A program made the position numbers and the translations under genes. From an uncultured Flavobacteriaceae bacterium (GTDB lineage: Bacteria > Bacteroidota > Bacteroidia > Flavobacteriales > Flavobacteriaceae), in assembly GCA_947502975.1 (NCBI GenBank), contig CANNBV010000003.1, positions 248,001 through 312,000 of the forward strand: a stretch of DNA of 64,000 bases, written 5' to 3'. The notes under the pieces were generated by a model. That model was not told the DNA's origin. It ran no database searches and saw only the letters and a list, made by a program, of their open reading frames with translations. How positions within the stretch are numbered: position 1 is the first letter of the stretch; every line of letters starts with the position of its first letter. Below, piece by piece: positions 37,726 through 46,204 of the stretch.

Positions 37726-40161
37726 TTACATTCTAGATTTCTCATTATCTGCACCAGATTTACCTTTAGCTTCTTTTACTTTTTTATTTCCAAAGGGATA
37801 AGTATAGCTAATTCTAAAAATGCGCGAGAAACCAGATTCAGGGCTATAGGTTCCATTAAAAACATCACCAAATGCTTCTCGAGTTAGTGTTCCAATTTTA
37901 AAATTAATATCTAAACTCTCAAAAATGTCAGTTACTGCAAATTGCAAACTACTTCCGTTTTTAAATTCTTTTTTTAATCCTGCATTTAGAACGCCAAAAC
38001 CTTCGTTTCTAGTACTGCCATTAAAATGCCGTGATGTATACCAGCCTGATACTTCTAATGTAAAGTTTGCAGGCAATAACATGGTTTGATTTCCATTAAA
38101 ATTATAATGTAAATAATCGTGAGTGATGCGCTCATCGGTATGCAATACTCTAAACTTTCTAATACCCAAAGTACCATTAAAATTAATGTTCCACCAATGG
38201 GAAATGCGAATTGGAATATTAGTTTGTACATCTATATTCCGTTGATACTCCATATTTACAGGAGCTATTACTGCTACATTACTTTGAGCGTTGCGTGTTA
38301 TCTGAAAACGTGCGATTGGGTTATTTTCATTAGAGGCCAATAGTGAGATACTAAAAGATTTGTTGTTGTAGGTTATACTAATATTATCGGTTATAGCGGG
38401 CAGCAGTTGTGGATTTCCACTAAATACCGAAGTTGGTCCGTTATAAACTAAAAAAGATGCTAGGTCGGAATAATTGGGTCGTGTAATACGCTTGTTGTAA
38501 GCAAAATTTAGAGCCGTAGTATCTGAAAAAGAGTGCGTAAGAAAAAATGAAGGAAATAATTTTCCAAAACTACGATCTAGCACACTATTGTCAAAAGCCT
38601 GATCCCAATACTCATAACGCAAGCCAAGCTGCATTTTCAATTTTTCCGTAAAGCTGTAATCACTCAACACATAAGCCGCACCTATGGTTTCGTTATTCTC
38701 AATTGTACTTATAAACCTATCGTCTGTCACAAAATTTTCTCCTTGTAGAATTTCAATACGGGCATCATTAACGGTTTTTGATAATGACCCTTTTATACCA
38801 CCTTCCACGGATGTGCTTTCATTAATGGTATGTTTATAGTCCAGTTTTAGTACCCCAACATTAATATCCGTTTCATTAAAACCACGGTTTCCTTCATTAT
38901 AAATTTCATTTTCTGGCTGAAAAGAACCACCATTTTCATCAAAATAATTACTATTTACTTGATTGGGGGTTTGGCTGTTATAATTGATGTAGTCTCCCGT
39001 TATCGTAAAACTATTGTGCTCGCCCATCTTTTCAAAATAAATAGAAGACGTTAAATTTTTTAGGTTTCCATCACCGTTTAGGCGTATTTGAGCTTCTAAA
39101 AAAGGGTCAGTAGTAAAATCGTACAATCCCAAATTATGAGTCATAACCAGTGGTCTCGATTGATTGAACAAGACGCTAGCCCCAAGTGAAGAAGTCTTTG
39201 AAAGTTGGTATTCATACCCTGAATTAAGGTTGTGATTTCGGTTTATTTGTTGGGTTCTACTCGTAAAATCAATATTAGTACTGCCTCCTAAAACGGGAAT
39301 TTCAGTTACGCCTATCCCTCTAAATCCGCCATAAGTGTCGTCATAGGAGAAGGTATAGCTACCAAATATCGTGGCACGCTCTCCACCATAATTAAGAGAA
39401 AATCCAATTGTCTGCTTGGGACCTTCACCATAACCTGTACTTAAGTTAAGATTAGCCCGAATTCCCAGGGTTTCATTTTTAATCGTTACAATATTAATGA
39501 TACCTGCATTGCCATCCACATCGTATCGTGCTGACGGATTGGTCAACAGTTCTATTCTTTCAATGTTATCAGCGCTCATGCCATTAAGCATGGCAATTAA
39601 ATCTGCTGTTGGCATACGCTGTGCCTTTCCATTTATCATAACCAGAGTGCCACTTTTACCATTTAAGGAAAACGTATTGTTGTATTGGTCCAAAATAACA
39701 CCTGGCGAGCGTTCTAATAATTGTAAAGTAGTACTACCTTGCGTCATTACACTCGCCTGTACATTAATAACGCTACCTTCTTGAGTGCGTTGAATCAATT
39801 TTCGCTGTCCCCGTATTAAAACACCTTCTAATTCCGTCAGGTCTTCAACTAGGATAATAGGAGGAAAGTCATGTTGATAGGGGAGAGAAGTAACAACAAA
39901 TAATTCAGATACCCAGGTCTTATAAGATAGTAGGCTGATTTGGAGTGTAAATTCCCCTTCCATTGGAACATCGAGTTTAAATTTACCATCTTCATCACTA
40001 ATAACTCCTGTTAGGAACTGTATTTTATCCTTAGGATGCAAGGTTACATTTGCAAATGCGATGCCAACACCTTTCTCGTCTATAATGGTTCCTGTTATCT
40101 GTGACGATGCATCAAACGCAAATCCAAATACTACTAAAATACTTATAAGTTGTAACTTCAT
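37726..40161 (-). CDS. TonB-dependent receptor-like outer-membrane beta-barrel protein
   Basis: The protein has 811 residues with a signal peptide (ending ASSQ), a CarboxypepD_reg domain (about 21-105: ITGTIIDEKGVGIAFANVTL), a plug (about 115-220, including MINGKAQRMP and NAGIINIVTIKN) and a barrel to the C-terminus. A charged tail of about 20 residues follows FGNKK. It is the same family as the receptor at 30709 but a diverged paralogue. It is divergent from a LytS/LytTR pair, which may regulate it. The ligand is unknown. Confidence 0.88.
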   Translation of the reverse strand: MKLQLISILVVFGFAFDASSQITGTIIDEKGVGIAFANVTLHPKDKIQFLTGVISDEDGKFKLDVPMEGEFTLQISLLSYKTWVSELFVVTSLPYQHDFPPIILVEDLTELEGVLIRGQRKLIQRTQEGSVINVQASVMTQGSTTLQLLERSPGVILDQYNNTFSLNGKSGTLVMINGKAQRMPTADLIAMLNGMSADNIERIELLTNPSARYDVDGNAGIINIVTIKNETLGIRANLNLSTGYGEGPKQTIGFSLNYGGERATIFGSYTFSYDDTYGGFRGIGVTEIPVLGGSTNIDFTSRTQQINRNHNLNSGYEYQLSKTSSLGASVLFNQSRPLVMTHNLGLYDFTTDPFLEAQIRLNGDGNLKNLTSSIYFEKMGEHNSFTITGDYINYNSQTPNQVNSNYFDENGGSFQPENEIYNEGNRGFNETDINVGVLKLDYKHTINESTSVEGGIKGSLSKTVNDARIEILQGENFVTDDRFISTIENNETIGAAYVLSDYSFTEKLKMQLGLRYEYWDQAFDNSVLDRSFGKLFPSFFLTHSFSDTTALNFAYNKRITRPNYSDLASFLVYNGPTSVFSGNPQLLPAITDNISITYNNKSFSISLLASNENNPIARFQITRNAQSNVAVIAPVNMEYQRNIDVQTNIPIRISHWWNINFNGTLGIRKFRVLHTDERITHDYLHYNFNGNQTMLLPANFTLEVSGWYTSRHFNGSTRNEGFGVLNAGLKKEFKNGSSLQFAVTDIFESLDINFKIGTLTREAFGDVFNGTYSPESGFSRIFRISYTYPFGNKKVKEAKGKSGADNEKSRM

Positions 40162-40397
40162 TTTATTGATTTTAGATGTAAGTAATAGCTATCTTATAAA
40201 GAATAAAAAAGAGATTGACGAGCGGTTGTATTATGATTACATATGGTATTACATCTCAAATAAATTATAAATTGAGCCAAAATCAATCTCAAATTACCTG
40301 TGGTCAATAAAAAGCAACATGACAGCAAGTTTTCAAGTATGCATTTGATAAAAATATAGTGCTATTGTATCTTGGTAGATAATATTTTATACCTCTT

Positions 40398-41534
40398 ATG
40401 GAAGTCGTCAATAAAAACAGTGTATTATCTTTTATAGAAAGTTACAAGTTACACCATATACTTTTTTGGGCGTGCTATCATTTTGTATGGTGGACTGTGT
40501 ATACCGGAAGTCCAAGTGAGGTTTTAGAAAGTTTTGAAGCCACCCATAGTGTCATAAAATATCTCGGATATGTAATTTATCAAGCCATTGGAATCTATTT
40601 CTGTCTTTATGTGCTTATGCCCAAGTATCTTATAAGGGGTAAATACTTTAAGTTTTTCACATATGTTATTTTTGTAGTTGTTGCTATGGCTATATTGATT
40701 TGTTCTAATTATTTTTTGGCGGCCTCTTTTTCTGATAGCTCAGCCTATGTGCTTTTTAATATAGATCCAGCTACACCAGTTACAATTTTCAAGAATAATG
40801 CATTGCCATCATGTATATCTGCAATGACATTGGGTATGAGTATAAAACTTGCCAAAAACTGGGTAGCATCTCAAAAGCGACAACAATTATTAGAAAAAGA
40901 AAAATTAGAGACGGAACTAAAATTTTTAAAATCACAGTTCAATCCTCATTTTTTGTTCAATACCATTAATAGCATATTTGTATTGATTAATAAAAACCCA
41001 GAAATGGCATCGGAATCCTTAGTAAAGTTTTCAAATTTATTACGCTATCAATTATATGAGTGTAATAGCACTTATATTCCTTTAAAGAATGAATTGGCTT
41101 ATATCGAAAGTTTTATTGAATTGGAAAATCTTCGGCAAAATGATAATTTTGATTTAGAACTTAACCTTCCTAAATTGGTAGAGGATACACCAATTATTGC
41201 ACCTTTTATTTTGATACCTTTTATAGAAAATGCTTTCAAACATCTATCAGAAGACGCTGAGCAAAAAAAATGGATATCACTTCATGTTTCCGTTGAGAAC
41301 GGACAGTTATATTTTGAACTGAGTAATAGTGCTAATTTTGAAATACTGCATCATATGCCAGAGGGCATTTCATATAGTGGGTTAGGGCTTAAAAACGTAA
41401 AACGCCGATTATACCTCGTCTATAAAGACGCACATTCGGTAATCATCAAAAAAAGTAAAGATATATATACTGTAAAATTGCAACTTACACTAGCAAAAGA
41501 AGTCATGGCGCCACTAAAAAAAATATCCATATGA
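40398..41534 (+). CDS. LytS-type sensor histidine kinase with four membrane helices
   Basis: The protein has 378 residues. Four membrane helices lie in the first 150 residues (including YFKFFTYVIFVVVAMAILIC), then a coiled linker, then the His_kinase core with H184 in FNPHFLFNTINSI. The ATP-binding N-box is LIPFIENAFKHLSE, and GLGLKNVKRRL matches the C-terminal G region. Its last codons overlap the regulator start (ATGA at 41531). It probably senses a membrane or envelope state. It is divergent from a TonB-dependent receptor. Confidence 0.94.
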   Translation: MEVVNKNSVLSFIESYKLHHILFWACYHFVWWTVYTGSPSEVLESFEATHSVIKYLGYVIYQAIGIYFCLYVLMPKYLIRGKYFKFFTYVIFVVVAMAILICSNYFLAASFSDSSAYVLFNIDPATPVTIFKNNALPSCISAMTLGMSIKLAKNWVASQKRQQLLEKEKLETELKFLKSQFNPHFLFNTINSIFVLINKNPEMASESLVKFSNLLRYQLYECNSTYIPLKNELAYIESFIELENLRQNDNFDLELNLPKLVEDTPIIAPFILIPFIENAFKHLSEDAEQKKWISLHVSVENGQLYFELSNSANFEILHHMPEGISYSGLGLKNVKRRLYLVYKDAHSVIIKKSKDIYTVKLQLTLAKEVMAPLKKISI

Positions 41535-42259
41535 TGAAATGCATAGTCATAGATGATGAACCACTCGCAAGAGAATGCATTACCAATTATATTGATCAAA
41601 TTGATATCCTTACCTGCGTAGGTACAGGTATTTCTGCATTAGACATCCCACGTTTCCTGGAAGAGACCGAAGTAGACCTTCTATTTTTAGATGTGCAAAT
41701 GCCTTTAATGAATGGGTTAGAGTATTTAAAATCAAATCCTAATCCGCCGTTAACTATTTTAACAACTGCCTTTCCAAATTATGCCGTTGACGGTTTTAAT
41801 CTTAATGTGTTAGACTATTTACTTAAGCCAATTTCTTTTAATCGCTTTTTTGCTGCCGTAACTAAGGCCAAGCGGCAACATCAATTACTACAACACAATG
41901 GGAAACAATTGATTAGAGAAGAAGAGTCTAATTGCTTCTTTATTAAATGTGACGGTAAGCTGGAGAAAATTTACCATGATGACATTCTCTTTGTAAAAGC
42001 CATGCAAAATTATGTAATTGTTCAAACCACTAAAAGAAAATATGTAAGCTTATTATTTTTAAAGAACGTAGAAGAAAATTTAAATTCCGATGCGTTTATG
42101 AGAGTTCACAAATCATATATTGTGGCTTTGGATAAAATAGAAGGTATCACACAACACGAACTACAAATTGCATCTTATAAAATTCCACTAAGCAGAAATT
42201 ATCGTAAAGACGTAATTCCGAGAATTGTTGGGGATAACTTATGGAATAAAGATGGGTGA
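41531..42259 (+). CDS. LytTR response regulator
   Basis: The protein has 242 residues: receiver domain (1-118) with D54 in LFLDVQMP and K99 in DYLLKP, then LytTR domain (about 135-235: FIKCDGKLEKIYHDDILFVKAMQNYVIV, FMRVHKSYIVALDKI, IPLSRNYRK). It is coupled by a 4-bp overlap to the kinase. ATG 41534 is an alternative start. Likely targets are the divergent receptor or the unknown operon at 42658, by position only. Confidence 0.94.
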   Translation: MMKCIVIDDEPLARECITNYIDQIDILTCVGTGISALDIPRFLEETEVDLLFLDVQMPLMNGLEYLKSNPNPPLTILTTAFPNYAVDGFNLNVLDYLLKPISFNRFFAAVTKAKRQHQLLQHNGKQLIREEESNCFFIKCDGKLEKIYHDDILFVKAMQNYVIVQTTKRKYVSLLFLKNVEENLNSDAFMRVHKSYIVALDKIEGITQHELQIASYKIPLSRNYRKDVIPRIVGDNLWNKDG

Positions 42260-42657
42260 TTTTATAATATCTGTCTTGAACTAAAATTGTACTATAATCT
42301 TCTTGCGTTATTTAACTTAAGCTTTAGTTAAAAGCTCAAATCCTTTCTACTGTTTCTTGAAAATTTCTTCCCAAAAGTTTCTTCTGCAATGTTAATGGAA
42401 CACTTTTTATGCGACGATGTAAGAGGGAAGCGTAATGTGTGTGGAATGGAATTAAATTATTTTCTCAAATTTATGCTAATCACTTGAAAATTAATGATTA
42501 ACCCTCCCTTTTAGCAAAGATAATAGCGCAAATTTTATTAATTACCCATTATTGGGTATTTCATGACTTTTATATAAGTCATAATATTATCATGTGCACA
42601 AACAAACTAAATAATAATGAAAAAATATAATCAGTAAAATCATAAAAATATTTATTT
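42260..42657. other. 398-bp gene-free leader of the unrecognised operon, with two palindromes
   Basis: No gene is supported here. TACCCA-TTAT-TGGGTA (42543-42558) and ATGACTT-N6-AAGTCAT (42563-42582) are neighbouring perfect-arm palindromes about 80-115 bp before the first gene of the unknown operon. They could be operators. The remainder is AT-rich with no clear TAnnTTTG element. Confidence 0.45.
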
Positions 42658-43131
42658 ATGTCAAATAAAAATGAAAATCACAATCGAATACTTGAAGTAT
42701 TAAAAAAATTAAAAACATCTGATTTAAAAGAATTATTTAGAATCAAGTCAGATGAGGAAATTTATTATTCGACCCAGATTGAAATGACTGAAGAGGAAAC
42801 CATTATTGACAACTCAGGAAATCAAGTAGCTAATAAAATAAAAGTATATCCCATAATGCATGGGCGCATTAAAAGAACTTGTTATATAGTTTATGCAAAA
42901 TATCAATATCATGCTTGGGTCACTTTAAATGGCAATCCATACAATGTCGATAAAATTTCTGCCACCATGAATAGTGGAAATGGTAATTTTTCCAAAGTTG
43001 TAAAAAACACACATCAACTAAAAAAACTAGATGAAGTATATGAATATGGTGTCGCGTGTAAAAGCGCAAACATGGAAGCAACTGCTCGAAAAGGAAATTT
43101 ATCTGGTACCGTAAAAGTTAAACTAAAATAA
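42658..43131 (+). CDS. Unrecognised protein, first gene of the 42.6-45.4 kb operon
   Basis: The protein has 157 residues with no signal peptide. It has a helical, charged start (1-35), a strand-rich middle (KIKVYPIMHGRIKRTCYIVYAKYQ...) and an end with GNLSGTVKVKLK. It looks like a small beta-sandwich with a helical lead. I know no family. It lies 2 bp before a lipoprotein gene and is part of a set of four co-directional genes. Confidence 0.6.
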   Translation: MSNKNENHNRILEVLKKLKTSDLKELFRIKSDEEIYYSTQIEMTEEETIIDNSGNQVANKIKVYPIMHGRIKRTCYIVYAKYQYHAWVTLNGNPYNVDKISATMNSGNGNFSKVVKNTHQLKKLDEVYEYGVACKSANMEATARKGNLSGTVKVKLK

Positions 43132-43133
43132 TT

Positions 43134-43547
43134 ATGAGGAATTTTGTTTGCATCGTAATGATTGGGCTAATTGTCTGCTCTTGTAAAGTTACATCAACCG
43201 TTAATCTTGAAACTGACAATTTATCATCTTCTGACGATATTTTAATAAAGAAAGGGTTGTCTTTAAAAAAGCAAACTTTCATTTTTCCTAATAAATTTCA
43301 TAACAAGAAATTAAGAAAGCAAAGGCTTAAAGAAATTCAGAAATTATCTGAATTAGCTCTCAGCAAATACAGCAATGGAGAAATCAGCAAGAAAGTTTAC
43401 AATCAATTTTCTAAAGAAGCTAAGTATGCTGTTCAAAATGCTATATATCTTATACAAAATGAGGATAATCTAGATTTACCTGATGTAATACTAGACTTTC
43501 TTGATACTTCAATTAAAACACTAAAAGGAATTTTAAACCAAAATTAA
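43134..43547 (+). CDS. Unrecognised small lipoprotein
   Basis: The protein has 137 residues with a lipobox (VCSC, C17) and a mature part that is helical and Lys/Leu-rich with a coiled-coil tendency (about 55-135). No family was recognised. It is 2 bp after the 157-residue gene and 5 bp before the 576-residue gene, so translation is probably coupled. It would be the membrane-anchored member of the group. Confidence 0.65.
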   Translation: MRNFVCIVMIGLIVCSCKVTSTVNLETDNLSSSDDILIKKGLSLKKQTFIFPNKFHNKKLRKQRLKEIQKLSELALSKYSNGEISKKVYNQFSKEAKYAVQNAIYLIQNEDNLDLPDVILDFLDTSIKTLKGILNQN

Positions 43548-43552
43548 ATAAT

Positions 43553-45283
43553 ATGGCTGATTTTGTTTCGCATTGGGATAACTTTTTCTCAGATGCTATT
43601 AATAGTAATGTAGATGTAATTGCATCTATGCATGAAGATGGTGTAAATCATTTTCTTAGAAGACATTTTGAAATTGATGCAACACTTCCAATAGAAGACA
43701 GGAAGTTCTTCCAACAATTTGAACGTAAATTCAAAACATTCGATGATGAGAGATTATTCAAAATAACTCTAGAACTGAAAAGTCCTTTAGAAGTGAGATT
43801 TCCTCCTTTTACTTATGATAAAAATAATTCAAATAAATGGCAAAAGGTTGATTATCCAACAGATTCGGGACTTATTGCAAAAAACACAGAGTTCGATGAC
43901 TTAATTGAAATTGTTGCTCCTTCTGTTACTATTAAAATGGAATGGCCAAGACTTGACGGAACGAATCCACCATGGTCATTTACTATTCCACCATTCGAAG
44001 TATATTCATTGTCTTATCTGCAATTATTAAAAGAAGATTCAGATTTTTTTGTCAAAATAATTCCAAAAAAAATAAAATTAGACATACCTAGGCAAAAATT
44101 CTTTGAAGAAATAGCTCTAAAAGAATTTGAGAATAACAAAGAACTTGCAATATTATTCAATGAAAATGAAGAGAAATTTGTTGACCTATTTATCATCGCT
44201 GCTAACATCGCTGCATATGAACAGACTCCTAAACTTGTTACAAGTATAAAAGTACCAATACCTACAATTCAAGAAAGACCATTACTTCCTGCTGCATTTG
44301 ATATTTCTAATAACATTATGACTGTTGGTTTTGGTTTAGACGATACTACTTTAGAGCAAACAAATAATGAAGTAATAAACCAAAAGTATCAAGAATTTAG
44401 TTTTAATTTAAAACAAGATATTGAAAATGCAGGAGGACTTTATAAAATGGTATATGATGATATTTCTCCTAAGAGAGCTCATTTCACAGAACCAAAAGCA
44501 CAAGAGGATTTTGACAAATTGTTAGTTAATACTAACAAGTATTTAGATAAATTAAAGAATGAATTAGAACCTGTAGATTCTAGTTCATCTGAAGAATTAG
44601 AAGAAATTGAATCACTTGTTTCAAGCGGAACTTTTGCTTTTGGAGTAAATGAATATCTATTTGATGAATTAGCAAGAGCGGCACTACCATCTCCTAAACA
44701 TGATTGCACGAATAGTGTTCGAATATTAGATGTTGTTAAGGGACATGTTTGCTCATGGACGAGGTTTAATAATGTAGACATTACAATATCCAAAACACCA
44801 TCTAATGGTGCTGAATTTAAAGGAGAATGTGGAATTGATATTGGTGGGGCAATTCATGCTTGTGTCAAGAGGTTTTGGGATTGTTCATGGAGATGGACTT
44901 GCTCAAAATTAAGATTGGGTATAAAAGGTAGACCAGGTATAAGCTTGAAGGTTAATTCTAGACCACAAAATGGTATAAGACTATTAGCTCAAGTTATTAA
45001 AGGAGACTTAAGAATTGTTACAAACCTCAGGTGGCCTTTTAATAAGGTTATAGAGTTTTTCTCTAGTCTCGTTTTCAAGACTATTATTGCTTTTATTAAT
45101 ATTCTTGCAGGTGTCTTATCTTTTGTTTTGTTGAAACCAAAATTTGATATGGAAGATTTTAAAATGTCATTAAGACTAAAATCATTTTCAAATTTTTATT
45201 TTGAACGAAAAGACACTGATGTTCCTATTGAAAAAAAGAAGTTTATTGCTTTCAAAACAGATTTATCTGTAACTAAGCTTTAA
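43553..45283 (+). CDS. Unrecognised 576-residue protein with a six-cysteine segment; possible TULIP-like fold
   Basis: There is no signal peptide. Two halves each begin with an amphipathic helix (DGVNHFLRRHFE near 29-40 and FGVNEYLFDELARAAL near 363-378) followed by long beta strands, which recalls the repeated layout of TULIP/BPI-like lipid-binding proteins. All Cys residues fall in 385-450 (C385, C400, C426, C437, C444, C450) next to a Trp-rich stretch. A hydrophobic run (about 508-528) is near the end, and a Ser/Glu-rich linker lies at 340-355. The TULIP idea is inference from pattern only. The gene is the core of an operon with a lipoprotein and a small soluble protein. Confidence 0.6.
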   Translation: MADFVSHWDNFFSDAINSNVDVIASMHEDGVNHFLRRHFEIDATLPIEDRKFFQQFERKFKTFDDERLFKITLELKSPLEVRFPPFTYDKNNSNKWQKVDYPTDSGLIAKNTEFDDLIEIVAPSVTIKMEWPRLDGTNPPWSFTIPPFEVYSLSYLQLLKEDSDFFVKIIPKKIKLDIPRQKFFEEIALKEFENNKELAILFNENEEKFVDLFIIAANIAAYEQTPKLVTSIKVPIPTIQERPLLPAAFDISNNIMTVGFGLDDTTLEQTNNEVINQKYQEFSFNLKQDIENAGGLYKMVYDDISPKRAHFTEPKAQEDFDKLLVNTNKYLDKLKNELEPVDSSSSEELEEIESLVSSGTFAFGVNEYLFDELARAALPSPKHDCTNSVRILDVVKGHVCSWTRFNNVDITISKTPSNGAEFKGECGIDIGGAIHACVKRFWDCSWRWTCSKLRLGIKGRPGISLKVNSRPQNGIRLLAQVIKGDLRIVTNLRWPFNKVIEFFSSLVFKTIIAFINILAGVLSFVLLKPKFDMEDFKMSLRLKSFSNFYFERKDTDVPIEKKKFIAFKTDLSVTKL

Positions 45284-45294
45284 AAAATATCATT

Positions 45295-45444
45295 ATGGCT
45301 ATTCGACCAGTAATCAAAAGTGAAGATAATTACTTATCAAAACTTATAAAGTATATTCCATCAGAAATTGTTGCGGCATACATCTCTTTAAGAGCAATTG
45401 TGTCAACCGTTGTACAAGACCCTAATCGGTTAAATAACAGATGA
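45295..45444 (+). CDS. Short 49-residue ORF, probable truncated membrane-protein gene
   Basis: ATG 45295 to TGA 45442-45444. The sequence runs SKLIKYIPSEIVAAYISL, like the amphipathic opening of small integral membrane proteins whose transmembrane helices would follow, but the frame ends at NNR soon after. It is 11 bp after the 576-residue gene, in the same direction. The DNA right after it changes character (hairpins, repeats), so a recombination that removed the rest of the gene is likely. It may alternatively be a genuine small protein. Confidence 0.5.
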   Translation: MAIRPVIKSEDNYLSKLIKYIPSEIVAAYISLRAIVSTVVQDPNRLNNR

Positions 45445-45449
45445 ACATT

Positions 45450-45470
45450 AGCCTCTTTACGGGGCTTTTT
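45450..45470 (+). terminator. Hairpin with T-run after the short ORF
   Basis: AGCCTC (45450-45455), loop TTTAC, GGGGCT (45461-45466) and a T-run to 45470. The stem has one G-T pair. It may end the unknown operon. Confidence 0.6.
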
Positions 45471-45793
45471 CTTGTCGGGTCAGAAATAGATGGTATAAAT
45501 ATCGAGGATTTGATAAAGTTATTTCGCAGGAATTTCCCCGAATACGCGAATTTCAAACAAAAGGCAAAAGCTAGCTTTTTTTTGGTGTGGCCAAGCGTTG
45601 GCGAATTGAGTTTAAAAATAAATGCCATAAAGCATTTAATTTTTTAAAAACAATCTGGCGGTTGGGCGCGGCAATTTTACATAGCGTCTAATTATAGCTA
45701 CAAATAGCCAAGGCTTAAACCAAAAGCCAAGAGCCAAATGTGTAATGACCCCCAGACAATACATAAATGGAACAGACGGGATTTCCTGGGATA

Positions 45794-45885
45794 TTTTACA
45801 TAATATGGAATTATAGCTATCAAATGGCCCGATTGGGCAAACGGCTACACATGAACATTTGTACTATAATTTATATTATGTAAAA
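45794..45885. repeat. Inverted repeat with about 22-bp arms, possible mobile-element remnant
   Basis: The left arm (45794-45816, TTTTACATAATATGG then AATTATAG) is the near inverse of the right arm (45864-45885, CTATAATTTATATTATGTAA then AA). The arms differ mainly at a GG and one base of length. A third partial copy with TTTTACATA and AATTATAGCTA lies at 45675-45700. No transposase is present. Confidence 0.6.
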
Positions 45886-46028
45886 TAGGATTTTTAAATA
45901 CCTTCTCTACTATATAATTTCTTTCCCAATTTATAATCTAATTGTTTTTATATTCATTATCTAAAATCGTTTTTGAAAGAACAACTCTTTTGATTATTCA
46001 GTTAGGGTTTTATTATATAGAATTTCAA

Positions 46029-46036
46029 TACATTTG
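46029..46036 (+). promoter_or_regulatory. Candidate -7 promoter element for the small membrane protein/gcvT
   Basis: TACATTTG fits TAnnTTTG, 13 nt before ATG 46050. No standard -33 TTG is seen. Confidence 0.4.
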
Positions 46037-46049
46037 TGATCCATAAATT

Positions 46050-46202
46050 ATGGAAGATTTTTTAGTTGGAATTATAAAGTTTATCGGTAATTTTTGTTCA
46101 TTAATTATAGATATGTTCAAACCTAAACTTGCAATTATCGTTGGGATTATCATTCTAATTATTTGTTTTTTAATAATTTATATTTTACTTAAAAACAACT
46201 GA
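46050..46202 (+). CDS. Small 50-residue single-helix membrane protein before gcvT
   Basis: ATG 46050 to TGA 46200-46202. The N-terminal half is amphipathic ([15 protein letters not shown]), then KPK and a strong membrane helix (about 28-47), ending LLKNN. It lies 2 bp before the gcvT start and after a TAnnTTTG motif, which supports translation. I do not recognise it. It could instead be a leader peptide whose translation affects gcvT. Confidence 0.5.
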   Translation: MEDFLVGIIKFIGNFCSLIIDMFKPKLAIIVGIIILIICFLIIYILLKNN

Positions 46203-46204
46203 CA

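Larger units (their letters stand above)
45445..46049. other. 605-bp gene-free stretch with hairpins and repeats
   Basis: No protein gene is supported. It holds the terminator-like hairpin at 45450, the perfect palindrome GCCAA-GCG-TTGGC (45590-45602), and a 22-23-bp inverted repeat with a partial third copy (45675-45885). The last 160 bp are plain AT-rich DNA leading to the small membrane protein gene before gcvT. Base composition is higher in G+C between 45580 and 45850 than in the flanking genes. Confidence 0.5.

Noticed and set aside
45422-45647. Overlapping 68-residue frames on both strands
   Set aside because: They run through the terminator-like hairpin and the palindrome and have no family features or promoter.
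45661-45667. GTTGGGC as an integron attC R-box
   Set aside because: No matching RYYYAAC partner or attC-type stem could be found, and no integron integrase is present.
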